Source: Alphaproteobacteria bacterium (GTDB taxonomy: Bacteria; Pseudomonadota; Alphaproteobacteria; Caulobacterales; Caulobacteraceae). From it: a stretch of 64,000 nucleotides of DNA. The stretch lies in contig JAHJME010000009.1 of NCBI GenBank assembly GCA_018821435.1, positions 1 to 64,000 on the forward strand. The letters run 5' to 3'. The position numbers were made by a program, and so were the translations under genes. This document shows, in pieces, positions 53,867 to 63,874 of the stretch; within the stretch, counting starts at the first letter, position 1; each line of letters opens with the position of its first letter. The notes under the pieces are model-generated. The model had not been told where the DNA came from. It did not search any database and saw only the letters and a program-made list of their open reading frames with translations.

Positions 53867-55828
53867 TCAGACCGGCCGTTCGACGTTCGAGACGGCCGGC
53901 ACGGTGTCGAGCTCAGGGTCGGCGACAAGCGGCGGCATCGGCACCGGCTTCTGGATGCGCGACATCAGCTCGGGATCCTTCAGCAGCGCCGTGCGCATGA
54001 TCTCCCGCGCCCGGGGCGCCGCTGCGGCCCCACCGCCCATGCCATGTTGTACGATCACCGCGATGGCATAGCGCGGCGCGTCGATGGGTGCGAATGCGAC
54101 AAAGAGGCCATGGTCGCGCAGGCCCCAGGTCCCGCCCTTCCCCCGCGAGCCGCCACTGTCGTAGTTGCGCACCTGCGCCGTGCCGGTCTTGCCGGCCATC
54201 AGAATGTCGCCAAGGCCCAATTGGCTGTTGCGCCACGCCGTGCCGCCCTGCGCCTGGTCGGTCACCGCGGCCATGCCAGCTCGCACGCGTTCGATGTGGT
54301 CTGTCGGGAATGGCAGGTCCGGGCCGTCCGATCCCTTCGGACGCTCCTTGCCTCCGACGGATTTTATCAGGCGAGGGTTCAGGGCTTTTAACCCGTTGGC
54401 CAGCCGCGCGGTCATCACCGCGAGTTGCAAGGCATTGACCTGCAGATAGCCCTGGCCGATTGCGTAGGACAGGTTCTCGCCGGGCCACCAGGGTTGCTGC
54501 GCCTCGTTCTTGGAGAAGTAGCGCTTCTTCCAGGCCGGGTCCGGGACTGTGCCCTTCTTCTGGCCGGGGATGCCGATGTCGAAGGTCTGGCCCAGGCCGA
54601 AGGCGCGCGCCGCCTGGGCGATCCGGTCGGGGCCGACCCGCAGCGACATCGAGTAGAAGTAGGTGTCGCAGGAATTCTTGATCGCCTCATGCAGGTTCTG
54701 CGAGCCGTGCCCGCCACGCTTGTGGCAATGAAAATAGCGGCCGCCGAAGTTCATGCCCCCGCCGCAGCTGACCCGCGCCTCGGGGTCGATGCCGGCGTTC
54801 AAGATGGCCAGCGCCGTCATCGTCTTGAACGTCGAGCCCGGCGGGTAGAGGCCCGTAAGGCACTTATCCAGCAGCGGCTTGCGCTCGTAGCCGGCCAGCG
54901 CCCGGTACTCCGGACCGGTCAGGCCACGCACGAAGCGGTTGGCGTCGAACGAGGGCGCCGAGCTCATGCACAGGATGTCGCCGTTGCGGCAGTCCATCAT
55001 CACCGCGCCGCCGCTCTCCTCGCCGAAGACTTCGAGGGCGCGGTTCTGGATGTCTACGTCGAGGGTCAGTTGCACCTCGTCGCCGGGCACCGCCGGGATG
55101 TCGCCGTCCACGTCGTGACCGACTTCGCGGCCGTTGGCGTCCACCTCGACCTTGTGCGCGCCGGCGCGGCCGCGCAGCGCGGCGTCCAGCGCCTTCTCCA
55201 CCCCCTGCTTGCCGATCCGGAAGCCCGGATGGAGCATGATCGGCTCGGGGTTCGGCGTGTCGTCGATGTCCTCGCGGTTCACCTTGGCCACGTAGCCGAT
55301 CACGTGGGCGAAGGCGCCGCCGTGCGGATAGACCCGCACCTCGCCCACATCGGCGGTGACGCCGGGCAGCTCGGGCGCACGGACGTTGATGGCCGAGAAC
55401 TGCTCCCAGCTCATGTCCTCCATCACCGGGACGGGCGCGCGCTTGGGGGCGTTGTGGATGTCCTTGAGCAGGCGGCGCTGGCGGGCGTCGTCCAGGGGGA
55501 CGAAATTCGCCAGGCTCTTGAGCACGCCCTCGGTGTCCGAGCCCTTGTCGCGGGCGACCATCAGCCGGAAGTTCGGCCGGTTGGCGGCCAGCACGGCGCC
55601 GTTGCGGTCGACGATCACGCCACGCGGGGCCGGCGCCAGCTTGAAGTTGAACTGGTTGGAGACCGCCAGCTTCTCATAGCGCTGGGTCTGGAACAGCTGG
55701 AGATAGGCCAGCCGTGCGCCCAGCGCCGAGATGCCGATGCCGGCGAACGCGCCCAGCAGAATGGCCCGGCGGTGGAACAGGCCCTGCCGCTCGTTGACCT
55801 CGGCGAAGAAGATGGCCGGCTGCGTCAT
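53867..55828 (-). CDS. mrdA: Penicillin-binding protein 2 (MrdA), proximal copy
   Basis: 653 aa, tandem paralogue of the next gene, only 8 bp apart. Same domain order. Active-site motifs are intact: PPGSTFKTM (about residue 330), KNSCDTYFYSM, MAGKTGTAQVRNYDSGG (about 544). Differences from the distal copy lie mainly in loops: a Cys/His-bearing insert (SCGGGMNFGGRYFHCHKRGG), a longer loop before KTGT (AVTDQAQGGTAWRNSQLGLG), and a different tail (VPAVSNVERPV). Both copies look functional. It lies 74 bp downstream of mreD. Having two PBP2 genes in the mre operon is unusual. Confidence 0.94.
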   Translation of the reverse strand: MTQPAIFFAEVNERQGLFHRRAILLGAFAGIGISALGARLAYLQLFQTQRYEKLAVSNQFNFKLAPAPRGVIVDRNGAVLAANRPNFRLMVARDKGSDTEGVLKSLANFVPLDDARQRRLLKDIHNAPKRAPVPVMEDMSWEQFSAINVRAPELPGVTADVGEVRVYPHGGAFAHVIGYVAKVNREDIDDTPNPEPIMLHPGFRIGKQGVEKALDAALRGRAGAHKVEVDANGREVGHDVDGDIPAVPGDEVQLTLDVDIQNRALEVFGEESGGAVMMDCRNGDILCMSSAPSFDANRFVRGLTGPEYRALAGYERKPLLDKCLTGLYPPGSTFKTMTALAILNAGIDPEARVSCGGGMNFGGRYFHCHKRGGHGSQNLHEAIKNSCDTYFYSMSLRVGPDRIAQAARAFGLGQTFDIGIPGQKKGTVPDPAWKKRYFSKNEAQQPWWPGENLSYAIGQGYLQVNALQLAVMTARLANGLKALNPRLIKSVGGKERPKGSDGPDLPFPTDHIERVRAGMAAVTDQAQGGTAWRNSQLGLGDILMAGKTGTAQVRNYDSGGSRGKGGTWGLRDHGLFVAFAPIDAPRYAIAVIVQHGMGGGAAAAPRAREIMRTALLKDPELMSRIQKPVPMPPLVADPELDTVPAVSNVERPV

Positions 55829-55902
55829 CCTCCTTCGCTCCTGTCGGAGCTACGAAGGATTGGGTTGAACCCTGCGAAGCCTTGGCGAAGTAGGGTCATG
55901 GC

Positions 55903-56415
55903 CTAGCGGAACCTCACGTCGGCGTCTTCGAAGCGGTCGATGAGCCGGTCGGCGAAGGGATACAGGACGACGGTTGCGAGGAATTGCCAACCCACCGACG
56001 CCGGATTGGGCGCGTTCTGGGTGTCCAGCATCGTGAACAGGTAGCCGGCCCCGATCGCCAGCGCCGTCGACAGGCCGTACCACAGCCACATCATCACCTG
56101 GCTCTGGCCTGCCAGCATGCTGCGCGCGCCCAGCATCACGCCATAGGGCAGCAGCAGGCAGACCGCCCAGAAGGCCGTCGGGCTGCCCCACAGGAAGTCC
56201 AGGAAGATCCCCATGATCATGATGCCCAGGGGCGCCAGCATCGAAGGCCGGATCACCGCCCAGGCGAACGCCACGGGCAAGGCGAACACAGGCTCCGGCA
56301 GCCCCAGGCCCCAGAACCGCATCGGCAGCGCGAAGACCATGCTGGCCGCCATCACGTAGAGGATCGGCACGCCCAGCCAGCGCCAGGGCGCGAGCGGACG
56401 CGCGCCGTTGCTCAC
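55903..56415 (-). CDS. mreD: Rod shape-determining protein MreD
   Basis: 170 aa. Small polytopic inner-membrane protein with five to six helices, including VPILYVMAASMVFALPM and AVCLLLPYGVMLGARSMLA. Position after mreC and the FLDFLWGSPTAFWA segment identify MreD despite weak sequence conservation. It links MreB/MreC to the wall machinery. ATGA overlap with mreC (56412-56415). It ends 74 bp before the first PBP2 gene. Confidence 0.85.
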   Translation of the reverse strand: MSNGARPLAPWRWLGVPILYVMAASMVFALPMRFWGLGLPEPVFALPVAFAWAVIRPSMLAPLGIMIMGIFLDFLWGSPTAFWAVCLLLPYGVMLGARSMLAGQSQVMMWLWYGLSTALAIGAGYLFTMLDTQNAPNPASVGWQFLATVVLYPFADRLIDRFEDADVRFR

Positions 56416-57536
56416 GGGGTGGCTCCCGCGGGCTGGGCGGTCTTCGGGGCCGGCGCTTTCGGCGTCGGCGTCTTCGGCGCCGGCGTCGCGGCCTTGGCCG
56501 CGGGCGTCACGGTCTTGGGCGTCGGCGTGGCCGTTTTCGCCGGCGGTGTGACCGCCTTGGGCTGCGGCGTCGCGGGTGTGGCGCCGGCGACGGTCGCGGC
56601 GGCAGGCGCCGCGGGCGCGGGCGGCGGCAGGGTCGTGGCGCCGGGGGTCGGCGGCGGCGGGGCGTTGTGCTGCAGCTTCCGGGTGTCGGCGACCTGGGTG
56701 AAGTCCTCGAACAGCAGGATGCGCACGAAGTCGACGGCGGCCTTGTCCGACGCCAGCACCACGCGCCAGCGTCCGTCCAGGCCCTTGACCGCCACGCCCA
56801 CCGGCAGGCCGCGCGGGAACACCCCGCCGTCGCCCGAGGTCAGCACACGGTCGCCGCTCTTCACCGGATCCTGGCCGCGCAGGTATTCCAGTTTCGGGTT
56901 CGGGCCGCCGTCACCGGTCAGGATGGCCCGCGAATTCGTCCGGTCGATCATCACCGGGGTGCGCGACGCGGCGTCGGTCAGCAGCAGCACGCGGCTGACG
57001 CCGTCGGACACGCCGACGATGCGGCCGACCAGGCCGCTCTCGCTCATCACGGGATTGCCCGGCTTGATCCCCTTCTCCGTGCCGGCGTTGGCCAGGCGGG
57101 AGTTGGCGAACGGGCCCCGGCTGTCGGTGACGATCCGGGCCGTCGCCATCGGGATCGGCGGGTCGGTCTTCAGGCCCAGCACCGTGCGATAGCGCTCGTT
57201 GGTGTCGCGGAGCGCGACGGCGACATCGCGCCACTGGCGCATGTTCTCGAGTTCGGCGCGCAGCCGGCGGTTCTCGGAGACCGCGAAGAAATAGCCGCGG
57301 ATGCCCTCGACCCCCTGCCCCGTGAGCCGGCCGGGCGTGGACAGCGCATCGCCCACCGGGGCCATGACCCGGTCGCTCATGGTGCGCGGATTGCCAGACG
57401 CATCGGTGTCGAACGCCTCGCGGCGATCGGACAGAAGGATCGCGACGGACGCGATCAGCACAACGATGAACACGATGCCCGCCGTCCAGGTCAGCGGGAC
57501 CTTCAGTTCGCCGAGCGGGTTGTCCCTCAAGGACAT
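56412..57536 (-). CDS. mreC: Cell shape-determining protein MreC
   Basis: 374 aa. One transmembrane helix (GIVFIVVLIASVAILLSDRR, about 17-36), coiled coil (about 78-110, ENRRLRAELENMRQWRDVAVAL), then the two beta-barrel lobes with RIVTDSRGPFANSRLANAGTEKGIKPG and LVGRIVGVSDGVSRVLLLTD. Residues about 295-374 form a long Pro/Thr/Ala/Lys tail of repeated TPK/APK units, which is longer and more repetitive than in most MreC. MreC organises the periplasmic side of the elongasome. Between mreB (33 bp upstream) and mreD (4-bp overlap). Confidence 0.93.
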   Translation of the reverse strand: MSLRDNPLGELKVPLTWTAGIVFIVVLIASVAILLSDRREAFDTDASGNPRTMSDRVMAPVGDALSTPGRLTGQGVEGIRGYFFAVSENRRLRAELENMRQWRDVAVALRDTNERYRTVLGLKTDPPIPMATARIVTDSRGPFANSRLANAGTEKGIKPGNPVMSESGLVGRIVGVSDGVSRVLLLTDAASRTPVMIDRTNSRAILTGDGGPNPKLEYLRGQDPVKSGDRVLTSGDGGVFPRGLPVGVAVKGLDGRWRVVLASDKAAVDFVRILLFEDFTQVADTRKLQHNAPPPPTPGATTLPPPAPAAPAAATVAGATPATPQPKAVTPPAKTATPTPKTVTPAAKAATPAPKTPTPKAPAPKTAQPAGATP

Positions 57537-57569
57537 CTAGGCTTCGCCCCTACCCCCTTCGGCTGACGA

Positions 57570-58861
<1,292 letters not shown>

Positions 58862-59545
58862 CTACCGCTCGTTGAGCAGGGGTCCGGAGACACGTCGCTC
58901 CAGCCTGAGCAGGGTCAGCACGACCACGAAACCGAAGACCGCCAGCAGCGCCGCCATGGCGTGCGCCCGTCCCCACTCCAGCGCCTCCACCGACTTGTAG
59001 ATCTCGATCGACAGCACATTGGTGGAGCCCGGAATACCGCCACCGATCATCAGCACCACCCCGAACTCGCCGATGGTGTGGGCGAACGTCAGGATCGCGG
59101 CGACCACATAGCCCGGAATCGACAGCGGCAGGGCCACGCGGCTGAACGCCTGCCAGCCCGAGGCGCCGAGGGTGGCGGCAGCGTCCAGGTGCTCCTCGCC
59201 CACTGCGCGGAAGGCGTTGCGCAGCGGCTGGACCGCGAACGGCAGGGAATAGATCACCGAACCGATCACCAGGCCCTCGAAGGTGAACGCCAGGGTGCGG
59301 ATCCCCATCGCCTGGAACGGGATCATCAGCGGGCTGTTCGGCCCCAGGGCGATCAGCAGGTAGAAGCCCAGCACCGTGGGCGGCAGGACGATGGGCAGGG
59401 CCACCACGGCGCCGACAATCTCAGTCCGCCAGCCGCGGCTGCGCGCCAGCCACCACGCCAGCGGCGTCGCCAGCGCCAGCAGGATCAGCGTCGTGACGCC
59501 CGCCAGCTTGAGCGTCAGCCACAGGACATCGGTGAAGGCGCTCAA
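58862..59545 (-). CDS. modB: Molybdate ABC transporter permease
   Basis: 227 aa. Five to six helices, with the ABC permease EAA loop [37 protein letters not shown] (about 110-146) that contacts the ATPase. The N-terminus [35 protein letters not shown] is typical of ModB. It overlaps the modA stop by 4 bp (ATGA). The expected ATPase gene modC does not follow; the next gene is mreB after 248 bp. The permease must use a ModC encoded elsewhere. Confidence 0.92.
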   Translation of the reverse strand: MSAFTDVLWLTLKLAGVTTLILLALATPLAWWLARSRGWRTEIVGAVVALPIVLPPTVLGFYLLIALGPNSPLMIPFQAMGIRTLAFTFEGLVIGSVIYSLPFAVQPLRNAFRAVGEEHLDAAATLGASGWQAFSRVALPLSIPGYVVAAILTFAHTIGEFGVVLMIGGGIPGSTNVLSIEIYKSVEALEWGRAHAMAALLAVFGFVVVLTLLRLERRVSGPLLNER

Positions 59546-60291
59546 GGAACCTCGTAGCCGTATTTGCGGACGATGGCCTTGGCCTCGGGCCCCCGCAGGA
59601 ACGTCATGAAGGCCTTTGCCGCCGCGTTGTTCGCGCCGGCCTTGAGCAGCACGGCCTGCTGGTCGATGGGCGTGTGGTTCGCCGCGGGCACGGTCCAGCG
59701 GGAGCCGCCCTTGACCGTCACCACCTGCGACATCGCCACGAAACCCAGCTCGGCCGCGCCAGTGTCGATGAACTGATAGGCCTGGGTGATCGAAGTCCCC
59801 TGGACCAACTTCGGGGTCAGCGCCTCGTAGACGCCCAGCTTCCTCATCGTCTCGACCGCGGCCACGCCGTAGGGCGCGGTCTTGGGGTCGGCGATGGCGA
59901 TCTTGGCGAACCGGCCGGTCTTCAGGACCGCACCCTTGCCGTCCACCAGTCCCGGCGTCTTGGAATACAGCACCAGCCGGCCGATGGCATAGGTGAAGCG
60001 GCTCCCGGCCACGGCCAACCCCTCGGCCTCGGCCTTCTCCGGCCGCTCGCGGTCGGCCGACAGCAACACCTCGAACGGCGCTCCATTGGCGATCTGGGCG
60101 TAGAACTGGCCCGAGGAGCCGAAGCTCAGGCTCGCGTCATGACCCGTGCGCACCTTGAACCGGGCAGCGATCTCCTTGGCCGGCTCGGTGAAGTTGGCCG
60201 CCACAGCGACCTTCACCTCGGCCGCGAACGCCGCGGTCGGCACGAGTAGCGCGGCGAACAGCGAAACAAACAACGAACGGCGACGCAGCAT
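59542..60291 (-). CDS. modA: Molybdate-binding periplasmic protein
   Basis: 249 aa from ATG 60291, chosen because GAAGGG lies 7 nt upstream; ATG 60297 is too close to that site. A signal peptide covers about 1-23 ([18 protein letters not shown]). The mature protein has [45 protein letters not shown] and [14 protein letters not shown], all standard ModA oxyanion-binding regions. It delivers molybdate or tungstate to ModB. A ModE-type operator lies 31 bp upstream (60322-60346), shared with the divergent TonB receptor gene. Confidence 0.95.
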   Translation of the reverse strand: MLRRRSLFVSLFAALLVPTAAFAAEVKVAVAANFTEPAKEIAARFKVRTGHDASLSFGSSGQFYAQIANGAPFEVLLSADRERPEKAEAEGLAVAGSRFTYAIGRLVLYSKTPGLVDGKGAVLKTGRFAKIAIADPKTAPYGVAAVETMRKLGVYEALTPKLVQGTSITQAYQFIDTGAAELGFVAMSQVVTVKGGSRWTVPAANHTPIDQQAVLLKAGANNAAAKAFMTFLRGPEAKAIVRKYGYEVP

Positions 60292-60321
60292 CGGCATACC
60301 CTTCAAACTCAGCCCGGTGGC

Positions 60322-60346
60322 CGTTATGTAGTCGAGATACATAACG
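60322..60346. promoter_or_regulatory. ModE-type operator between modA and the TonB receptor
   Basis: Perfect 9-bp inverted repeat CGTTATGTA (60322-60330), 7-bp spacer GTCGAGA, TACATAACG (60338-60346). This matches the ModE operator plan (CGNTATNTA and its inverse around a 7-base spacer). It lies just before the ribosome site GGGG of the TonB receptor gene and 31 bp from modA, so molybdate-bound ModE could repress both. A near-identical site is at 63266-63290. Confidence 0.85.
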
Positions 60347-60355
60347 GGGCTAAGC

Positions 60356-62455
60356 ATGACTTTCAGGACTCTTCTCTTTGCATCGACCATAGCCATGGTC
60401 GCGACCGCCGCACAGGCCGCCGAAGAGAGCGACGTCTACACGCTGGGGGAACTCCAGGTGACGGCCAAGAGCCGGGCCGGCGAGGCCATCGGGGGCTCCG
60501 TGGTCACGGGCGACACGCTGCAGACCTACAATCGCCAAACGGTCGAACAGGCCCTGGCGCTGATCCCCGGGACCAACGCCTCCAACACCGGCGGCTCGCG
60601 CAACGAGCGGCTGGTCTATGTCCGCGGGTTCGACCGCTTCCAGACCACGCTGTCGATCGACGGCGTCCGCGTCTTCCTGCCGGCCGACAACCGCATCGAT
60701 TTCGCCCGCTTCCTGACCGCGGACTTGGCCGAGATCCAGGTGTCCAAAGGCTACGTCTCGGTGCTGGACGGCCCCGGCGGCCTGGGCGGCGCCATCAACC
60801 TAGTCACGGTGAAGCCGACCCGGGCGTTCGAGGGCGAGATCCAGGGCGCAAGCTTCCTGAACCGGAACGCCAGCGACGAGGGCTATCTGGCGTCGGGGCG
60901 GGTCGGCGGCCGCAGGGGCGCCTTCTATTGGCAGGCGTCGGGCGCCTACACCGACCGCGACCACTTCACGCTGTCCAAGACGTTCAAGCCGACGGCTCTG
61001 GAGAACGGCGGCGAGCGCGGCAATTCCCAGTCCAACGACTGGCGCATCAACCTGAAGGCCGGTTGGCAACCCAACGACACCGACGAATATTCGATCAACT
61101 ACACCAAGAGCGAAGGCGAGAAGAACGCGCCCTACAGCGTGCGCGACACCGCCAACACCCGCTTCTGGAGCTGGCCCTACTGGGACCTGGAGAGCGTGGC
61201 GTTCCTCAGCCGCACCCGGCTGACCGATGACCTGACGCTGAAGACCCGGCTCTACTACAACAGCTTCGACAACCTGCTATCGGCCTTCGACACGGCGGCT
61301 CAGACCACCCAGACGCTGCCGCGTGCGTTCAACTCGTTCTACAACGACCATGCCAAGGGCGGGAACGTCGAGCTGGACTGGGCGATCAACGACACCAGCC
61401 AGTTGAAGGGTGTGTTCTACGCCCGCCAGGACGTGCACCACGAGCGCCAGATGGGGTTCACCCGGACGCCCGCCACCGGCAATCCGTCGGCCAACGTCCC
61501 GTACTCCGAGCCCCAGCAGACCAACGACGAATACACGTACTCGGTGGCCGGCGAGTACACGACGGCGCTCTCCGAGGCCCTCGAGCTGGTGGTCGGCGCG
61601 TCCTACGACTGGACGGACCTGAAGACCGCCAACGACGTCAACGTCGTGGTCACGGGCACGACGATCGCCAACTCCGTCATCAGCTTCCTGCCGGTGAACT
61701 ATCCGCTGAAGAACAACCAGGCCTTCAACGGCCAGGCCGCCCTGCTGTGGCGCATGAGCGACGACACCCGCGCCCACGCCAACGTCTCCAGCCGCGCCCG
61801 CTTCCCCACCGTGTTCGAGCGCTTCAGCTCGCGGATGGGCGCGGCGATCCCGAACCCCGACGTCAAGGAAGAGCGCGCCACCAGCTTCGAGGTCGGCGCC
61901 GACACCAACCTGACCCCGGGCGTCAAGCTGACCGGGGCGGTGTTCTATTCCGACCTGAAGAACGCCTTGATCCAGATCCCGGTCCTGGTCCCCGGCTTCG
62001 GCACGGTCAACCAGACCAAGAACGCCGCCGACGGCGAGTACTACGGCGCCGAAGCCAGCCTGGCGGCGCAGGTCACCGACACGATCGATATGGGCGGCAA
62101 CCTGACCTACATGCACCGCAAGCTGACCGACCCGACCAACGCCGCATTCCGCCCGCTGGGCGTGCCGACCTGGAAGGCGTTCGCCTACCTCAACTGGCGG
62201 CCGGCGCCGAAGCTGACGATCCGGCCCAATGTCGAGTACGCCGACCAGCGCTGGACGGTGACCACCACCGCGCCACTGGCCTACTACAAGACCGGATCGT
62301 ACCTGCTGGTGAACCTCGCGGCGGACTTCGAGGTCACCGACAATCTGACCGCCACCCTGGCGGCGCAGAACATCGGCGACCAGGACTACCAGCTCACCGA
62401 TGGATTCCCCGAGGCGGGCCGGTCGTTCTATGTCAGCCTGCGGGCGAAGTTCTGA
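60356..62455 (+). CDS. TonB-dependent outer-membrane receptor, putative molybdenum uptake
   Basis: 699 aa. A signal peptide covers about 1-22 (MTFRTLLFASTIAMVATAAQA). The plug domain (about 30-150) has a TonB-box-like DVYTLGELQVTAKS, ERLVYVRGFDRFQTTLSIDGVRV and LDGPGGLGGAINLVTVKP. The 22-strand barrel ends with ADFEVTDNLTATLAAQNIGDQDYQL and a C-terminal aromatic (SLRAKF). Such receptors import siderophores, vitamins or metal complexes. Here it is divergent from modA, next to modE, and under a ModE-type box, so a molybdate or molybdophore substrate is inferred. The barrel is complete, with no frameshift. Confidence 0.85.
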   Translation: MTFRTLLFASTIAMVATAAQAAEESDVYTLGELQVTAKSRAGEAIGGSVVTGDTLQTYNRQTVEQALALIPGTNASNTGGSRNERLVYVRGFDRFQTTLSIDGVRVFLPADNRIDFARFLTADLAEIQVSKGYVSVLDGPGGLGGAINLVTVKPTRAFEGEIQGASFLNRNASDEGYLASGRVGGRRGAFYWQASGAYTDRDHFTLSKTFKPTALENGGERGNSQSNDWRINLKAGWQPNDTDEYSINYTKSEGEKNAPYSVRDTANTRFWSWPYWDLESVAFLSRTRLTDDLTLKTRLYYNSFDNLLSAFDTAAQTTQTLPRAFNSFYNDHAKGGNVELDWAINDTSQLKGVFYARQDVHHERQMGFTRTPATGNPSANVPYSEPQQTNDEYTYSVAGEYTTALSEALELVVGASYDWTDLKTANDVNVVVTGTTIANSVISFLPVNYPLKNNQAFNGQAALLWRMSDDTRAHANVSSRARFPTVFERFSSRMGAAIPNPDVKEERATSFEVGADTNLTPGVKLTGAVFYSDLKNALIQIPVLVPGFGTVNQTKNAADGEYYGAEASLAAQVTDTIDMGGNLTYMHRKLTDPTNAAFRPLGVPTWKAFAYLNWRPAPKLTIRPNVEYADQRWTVTTTAPLAYYKTGSYLLVNLAADFEVTDNLTATLAAQNIGDQDYQLTDGFPEAGRSFYVSLRAKF

Positions 62456-62467
62456 TGAGGTGACGAC

Positions 62468-63259
62468 ATGGCCGATGGCGACCTGAGCGCATCCCTGACC
62501 CTGCGGCGCGGCGCGCTGGCCAGGGTGGGGCTGGATCGGGTCGCCATGGTCGAGGCGGTGGCCGAGCTGGGCTCGATCAGCGCCGCCGCCAAGAAGCTGG
62601 GCCTGTCCTACAAGGGCGCCTGGGATGTCGTGCAGGCGCTGAACAACCTGTTCGACACCCCGCTGATCGAGGCGGCTCCCGGCGGCCGGGCCGGCGGGAC
62701 GGCCATCGTCACCCTGCGCGGCCAGGCGGTGGTCACAGCCTTCCGGCGCGTGCAGCAGGAACTTGACGCCGCGCTCGCCAAGCTGGACGCCAGCCTCAAC
62801 GGCCAACCGGCCACGGATCTCTTCTGGAGCCTCGGCATGCGCACCAGCGCCCGGAACGCCCTGCGCGGCGTGGTCAGCAACGTCACCCCCGGCGCGGTGA
62901 ACGGCGAGGTCACCCTGACCCTGGCCGACGGCGTCGAGATCACCGCGATCCTGACCCGCCGCAGCATTGAGGACCTGGGCCTCGAGATCGGCAAGCCGGC
63001 TATCGCCCTGATCAAGGCCGGCTTCGTGATCCTGGCCAAAGGCGAGAACCTGCGCACCTCGGCCCGCAACCAGATCGCCGGCCACGTCAGCCACCGTGAG
63101 GACGGCGCGGTGAACAGCGAGATCACCCTCGACATCGGCGGCGGCAAGACGCTGGTCGCCGGCATCACCCTGGAAAGCGCGCAGGCGCTGGAGCTGACGG
63201 TGGGCGACGCGGTCACCGCCCTGGTCAAGGCCCCGCACGTCATACTGGCGGTGGAGTAG
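62468..63259 (+). CDS. modE: Molybdenum-responsive transcription regulator ModE
   Basis: 263 aa. LysR-like winged helix (RVAMVEAVAELGSISAAAKKLGLSYKGAWDVVQALNNLF, about 24-62) plus two Mop/TOBE modules (RNALRGVVSNVTPGAVNGEVTL and RNQIAGHVSHREDGAVNSEITL, about 130-263). The SARN-type residues for molybdate binding are present in each. GAGGTGA precedes the ATG. It lies 12 bp after the TonB receptor stop, so one transcript is likely and expression would be autoregulated via the operator at 60322. It should bind the two 25-bp operators in this region. Confidence 0.95.
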   Translation: MADGDLSASLTLRRGALARVGLDRVAMVEAVAELGSISAAAKKLGLSYKGAWDVVQALNNLFDTPLIEAAPGGRAGGTAIVTLRGQAVVTAFRRVQQELDAALAKLDASLNGQPATDLFWSLGMRTSARNALRGVVSNVTPGAVNGEVTLTLADGVEITAILTRRSIEDLGLEIGKPAIALIKAGFVILAKGENLRTSARNQIAGHVSHREDGAVNSEITLDIGGGKTLVAGITLESAQALELTVGDAVTALVKAPHVILAVE

Positions 63260-63265
63260 CGCCGC

Positions 63266-63290
63266 CGTTATGTATCTCTGATGCATAACG
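63266..63290. promoter_or_regulatory. Second ModE-type operator
   Basis: CGTTATGTA (63266-63274), 7-bp spacer TCTCTGA, TGCATAACG (63282-63290); the arms differ by one base from a perfect repeat and match the operator at 60322-60346. It directly precedes the GGGAG ribosome site and ATG 63301 of the molybdopterin-fold gene, the same spacing as before the TonB receptor. It lies 7 bp after the modE stop, so the downstream gene can be regulated separately. Confidence 0.83.
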
Positions 63291-63300
63291 GGAGCCTGCC

Positions 63301-63807
63301 ATGCGCCTAGCCGTCCTTCTGGCCGCCGCCGCGATCCTGGCGCCCGCGTCCGCGCTGGCCCAGAGCATCGCGATCAAAGGATCGACCGGGCAGATCGTCA
63401 CGGTGACCGCCGCCGAGGTCGCCAAGCTTCCTCGGGTGAGCTTCCTGTTCGACGCCCACGGGCAGAAGCACACCTATGAGGGGCCTCTGCTGCTCGACGT
63501 GCTGGCCAAGGCGGGCGCGCCGACGGGCAAGGACCTGCATGGACCGGCGCTGGCCAACGCCGTCGTGGTTCGGGCGTCCGACGGATATGCGGTGGTCTAT
63601 GGCTTGGCCGAGCTGGACCCCGGCACCAGGGCAAACCGCGTGATCCTCGCCGATAAAGCCGACGGCGCCGCGCTCGACGCCAAGGACGGGCCGTTCAAGG
63701 TGGTGGCCGAGGGCGACCTGCGACCGGCGCGCAGCGCAAGGCTGGTGACCTCGATCGAGATCGTGAACCTGGGGTCGGGGCGCGGAACCCCGCATTCGCA
63801 CGACTAA
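63301..63807 (+). CDS. Small periplasmic molybdopterin-fold (sulfite-oxidase-like) protein
   Basis: 168 aa. A signal peptide covers about 1-20 (LAVLLAAAAILAPASALAQ). The rest resembles part of the oxidoreductase molybdopterin-binding (sulfite oxidase) fold: RVSFLFDAHGQKHTYEGPLLLDVLAKAGAP, ALANAVVVRASDGYAVVYGLAELDP and FKVVAEGDLRPARSARLV. It has no cysteine at all, so the cysteine that ligates molybdenum in sulfite oxidase is absent, and it is far shorter than an enzyme of that family. It may be a cofactor- or metal-binding accessory. It sits under its own ModE-type operator and has GGGAG before the ATG. Confidence 0.72.
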   Translation: MRLAVLLAAAAILAPASALAQSIAIKGSTGQIVTVTAAEVAKLPRVSFLFDAHGQKHTYEGPLLLDVLAKAGAPTGKDLHGPALANAVVVRASDGYAVVYGLAELDPGTRANRVILADKADGAALDAKDGPFKVVAEGDLRPARSARLVTSIEIVNLGSGRGTPHSHD

Positions 63808-63874
63808 GGCTCCGGCTGGCGCCGACCCGGCGAACGCTCTAAGGCCGGCGCCACACCTGCCGGCGAGGACCATC

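Noticed and set aside
52092..55906. Two long plus-strand open frames (52092-54071 and 54425-55906)
   Set aside because: Both are antisense to the tandem PBP2 genes and resemble each other only because the PBP2 genes do.
61277..63286. 669-aa minus-strand open frame
   Set aside because: Antisense to the TonB receptor and modE genes, spanning two unrelated genes; not protein-like.
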